NCBI RefSeq assembly: GCF_003131205.1
Contig: NZ_QFFY01000001.1
Location: forward strand, 1,364,001 to 1,428,000
Length of the DNA: 64,000 bases
DNA from: Occallatibacter savannae
GTDB taxonomy: Bacteria > Acidobacteriota > Terriglobia > Terriglobales > Acidobacteriaceae
Reading direction: 5' to 3'
Both the position numbers and the translations under genes were made by a program. Positions 62,981-64,000 of the stretch are shown piece after piece; the stretch's first letter is position 1; each line of letters starts with the position of its first letter. The notes below the pieces were generated by a model. It worked only from the letters and a program-made list of their open reading frames with translations. It made no database searches and was not told where the DNA came from.

Positions 62981-64000
62981 TTAGATTGGCGTGGCATCGA
63001 TTCCACCACCCATACCAGAGTAGGAATCGAACACGTGCTGGTAGACCACGTTGCATTTGCTCTGGTAAAGCTCCGTCGTGTAGGTGCGCGGCAGTTCATC
63101 CAGAACCGTCTCGATGGTGTATCGCACTGCCGCCCGAGTTGCCTGACGCTTTTTCCAATCGAGAACCAGCTTCTCTGCCTTCAACTTCTGGAGAAGTTCC
63201 TTAGCGACCTTTTTGACTTCGTGTTCCTCGGCATTCGTCAGAACCGGGTCAGGCTTGGTCAAGAGGTCGAAGATGGTCAATTCTTCCTCGGTTAGCTCCT
63301 CAGCGATTGCCCTTTTGTCCTCTTCGGAAAGCTTCTGAGTGAATGCCATCAGCCGAGCAAAGAAGGTCTCGATGTTTGCCGCGCCGGAGTTGTACTCTTC
63401 AATCATCCGTTGGAACTCTTCGAGGAAGTTCATCCGCGTCTTGTTCAACTGCACCATCTTGACGACCTTCGTGGTAAGCTGCGCCCTCAGCTTCTGCACT
63501 TCAATCGGCTTGCGCCCCGCTTCGAACTGCTGCCTCAACTCCTCGAAATCAATCTGGCTCAGGTCGATATAGTTCGCGTCGGTCGCCGAGGGGCGAATCA
63601 CATAGCCCTCCGTTGCAATCGAAGCGTCGAGAACATCCTCCACTTGTTCCAGCACACCGGAGATGTCGGCGACCCCAATCTCGCAACGAATCTTCTCCGC
63701 TATCACCGCCAGCATCTTACGTATCGGCCCGAATTGATTCGCTGCCGGGTCAGGCAGCAGCGACTTGAAGAGCTTCTCGACACCCCCAACCATGCCGAGG
63801 AACTGACGGCGGATGTCGTCCGTCAGAACAAACGCGGCAACCGCGTCGTCCTTTAACTTTTCCCGTTCGAAGCCAGTCGCCTTTAGAATCTTGTCAAGTT
63901 CCACACCGTGCTCTTGTGAGAAAACCAAAGCCTTCTGGATTTCGTCATTAAGCAACCGAACAAGCCCTTCCTTGTCCTTAATGGGCATCTCGCCCCCGGC
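62981..64000 (-). CDS. hsdR: Type I restriction subunit HsdR, C-terminal part (5' end outside the window)
   Basis: The frame stays open to the right edge, so the N-terminus and motor domains are missing. The seen 339 residues are the C-terminal helical domain (DUF3387) of the R subunit: ELTEEELTIFDLLTKPDP, KVAKELLQKLKAEKLVLDW, KKRQATRAAVRYTIETVLD and KCNVVYQHVFDSYSG. HsdR translocates and cuts DNA with HsdM and HsdS. Those genes should lie to the right, beyond base 64000. Confidence 0.88.
   Translation of the reverse strand, partial: AGGEMPIKDKEGLVRLLNDEIQKALVFSQEHGVELDKILKATGFEREKLKDDAVAAFVLTDDIRRQFLGMVGGVEKLFKSLLPDPAANQFGPIRKMLAVIAEKIRCEIGVADISGVLEQVEDVLDASIATEGYVIRPSATDANYIDLSQIDFEELRQQFEAGRKPIEVQKLRAQLTTKVVKMVQLNKTRMNFLEEFQRMIEEYNSGAANIETFFARLMAFTQKLSEEDKRAIAEELTEEELTIFDLLTKPDPVLTNAEEHEVKKVAKELLQKLKAEKLVLDWKKRQATRAAVRYTIETVLDELPRTYTTELYQSKCNVVYQHVFDSYSGMGGGIDATPI

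Overview
The window looks like a chromosome segment of an Acidobacteriota bacterium, probably class Terriglobia. The evidence is the TIGR03436-type VWFA protein, an MDHYKTVVMDYL-type hypothetical protein (here broken), short dispersed palindromic repeats, GC-rich core genes and the general gene mix. No database search was run; names rest on motifs and remembered family features.

Bases 1 to about 43,980 are core chromosome. They begin with the end of recQ, then small hypothetical genes, a VWFA-domain secreted protein, an MscS channel and a DUF302 protein. A two-gene molybdenum hydroxylase (2Fe-2S subunit plus Tat-exported large subunit) follows. Next are divergent katG and oxyR with LysR-type dyads between them, smc, a YbaK-type deacylase, an adenosine-specific kinase, purC, cvpA, a Fis-like regulator, and a HAD phosphatase overlapping a TPR-secretin. 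After a strong two-way terminator come a DsbA-like protein, nadE, an exopolysaccharide-initiating sugar-phosphate transferase, an MlaF-like ATPase, mobA with an M20 peptidase, a rhodanese and an ABC-F protein. The last core block is an NtrC-type regulator, histidine kinase and lipoprotein operon, then nadK, tlyA and a beta-propeller lipoprotein. Five short stem-loop elements ending in a CACCCGG-like tail, one tandem repeat and three GTGA-N6-TCAC palindromes punctuate this part.

Bases 43,986 to the right edge look like an accessory island. It starts at an arginine-type tRNA whose anticodon arm is damaged. Genes are small, strand changes are frequent, remnants are common and composition is more AT-rich. 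It holds an HExxH metalloprotease, three paralogous mini-proteins with an HxxxCxxC motif, one intact and one broken double zinc-ribbon gene, a free cyclic-nucleotide-binding domain, a YedK/HMCES protein, a DNA ligase fragment, a secreted zinc-hydrolase-like protein beside a DUF429-like protein, an RNase HI with an extra domain, a PD-(D/E)XK protein and a NERD-SF1 helicase. Near the right edge are a serine recombinase and the end of a type I restriction subunit (HsdR). This reads as a defence and DNA-repair island, still decaying and possibly mobile.

The most interesting candidates for an undescribed system are the mini-protein and zinc-ribbon modules (45.7 to 48.7 kb) and the nuclease/helicase group (52 to 60 kb). 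A 57-base nested hairpin at 49,316 is the best structured-nucleic-acid candidate.
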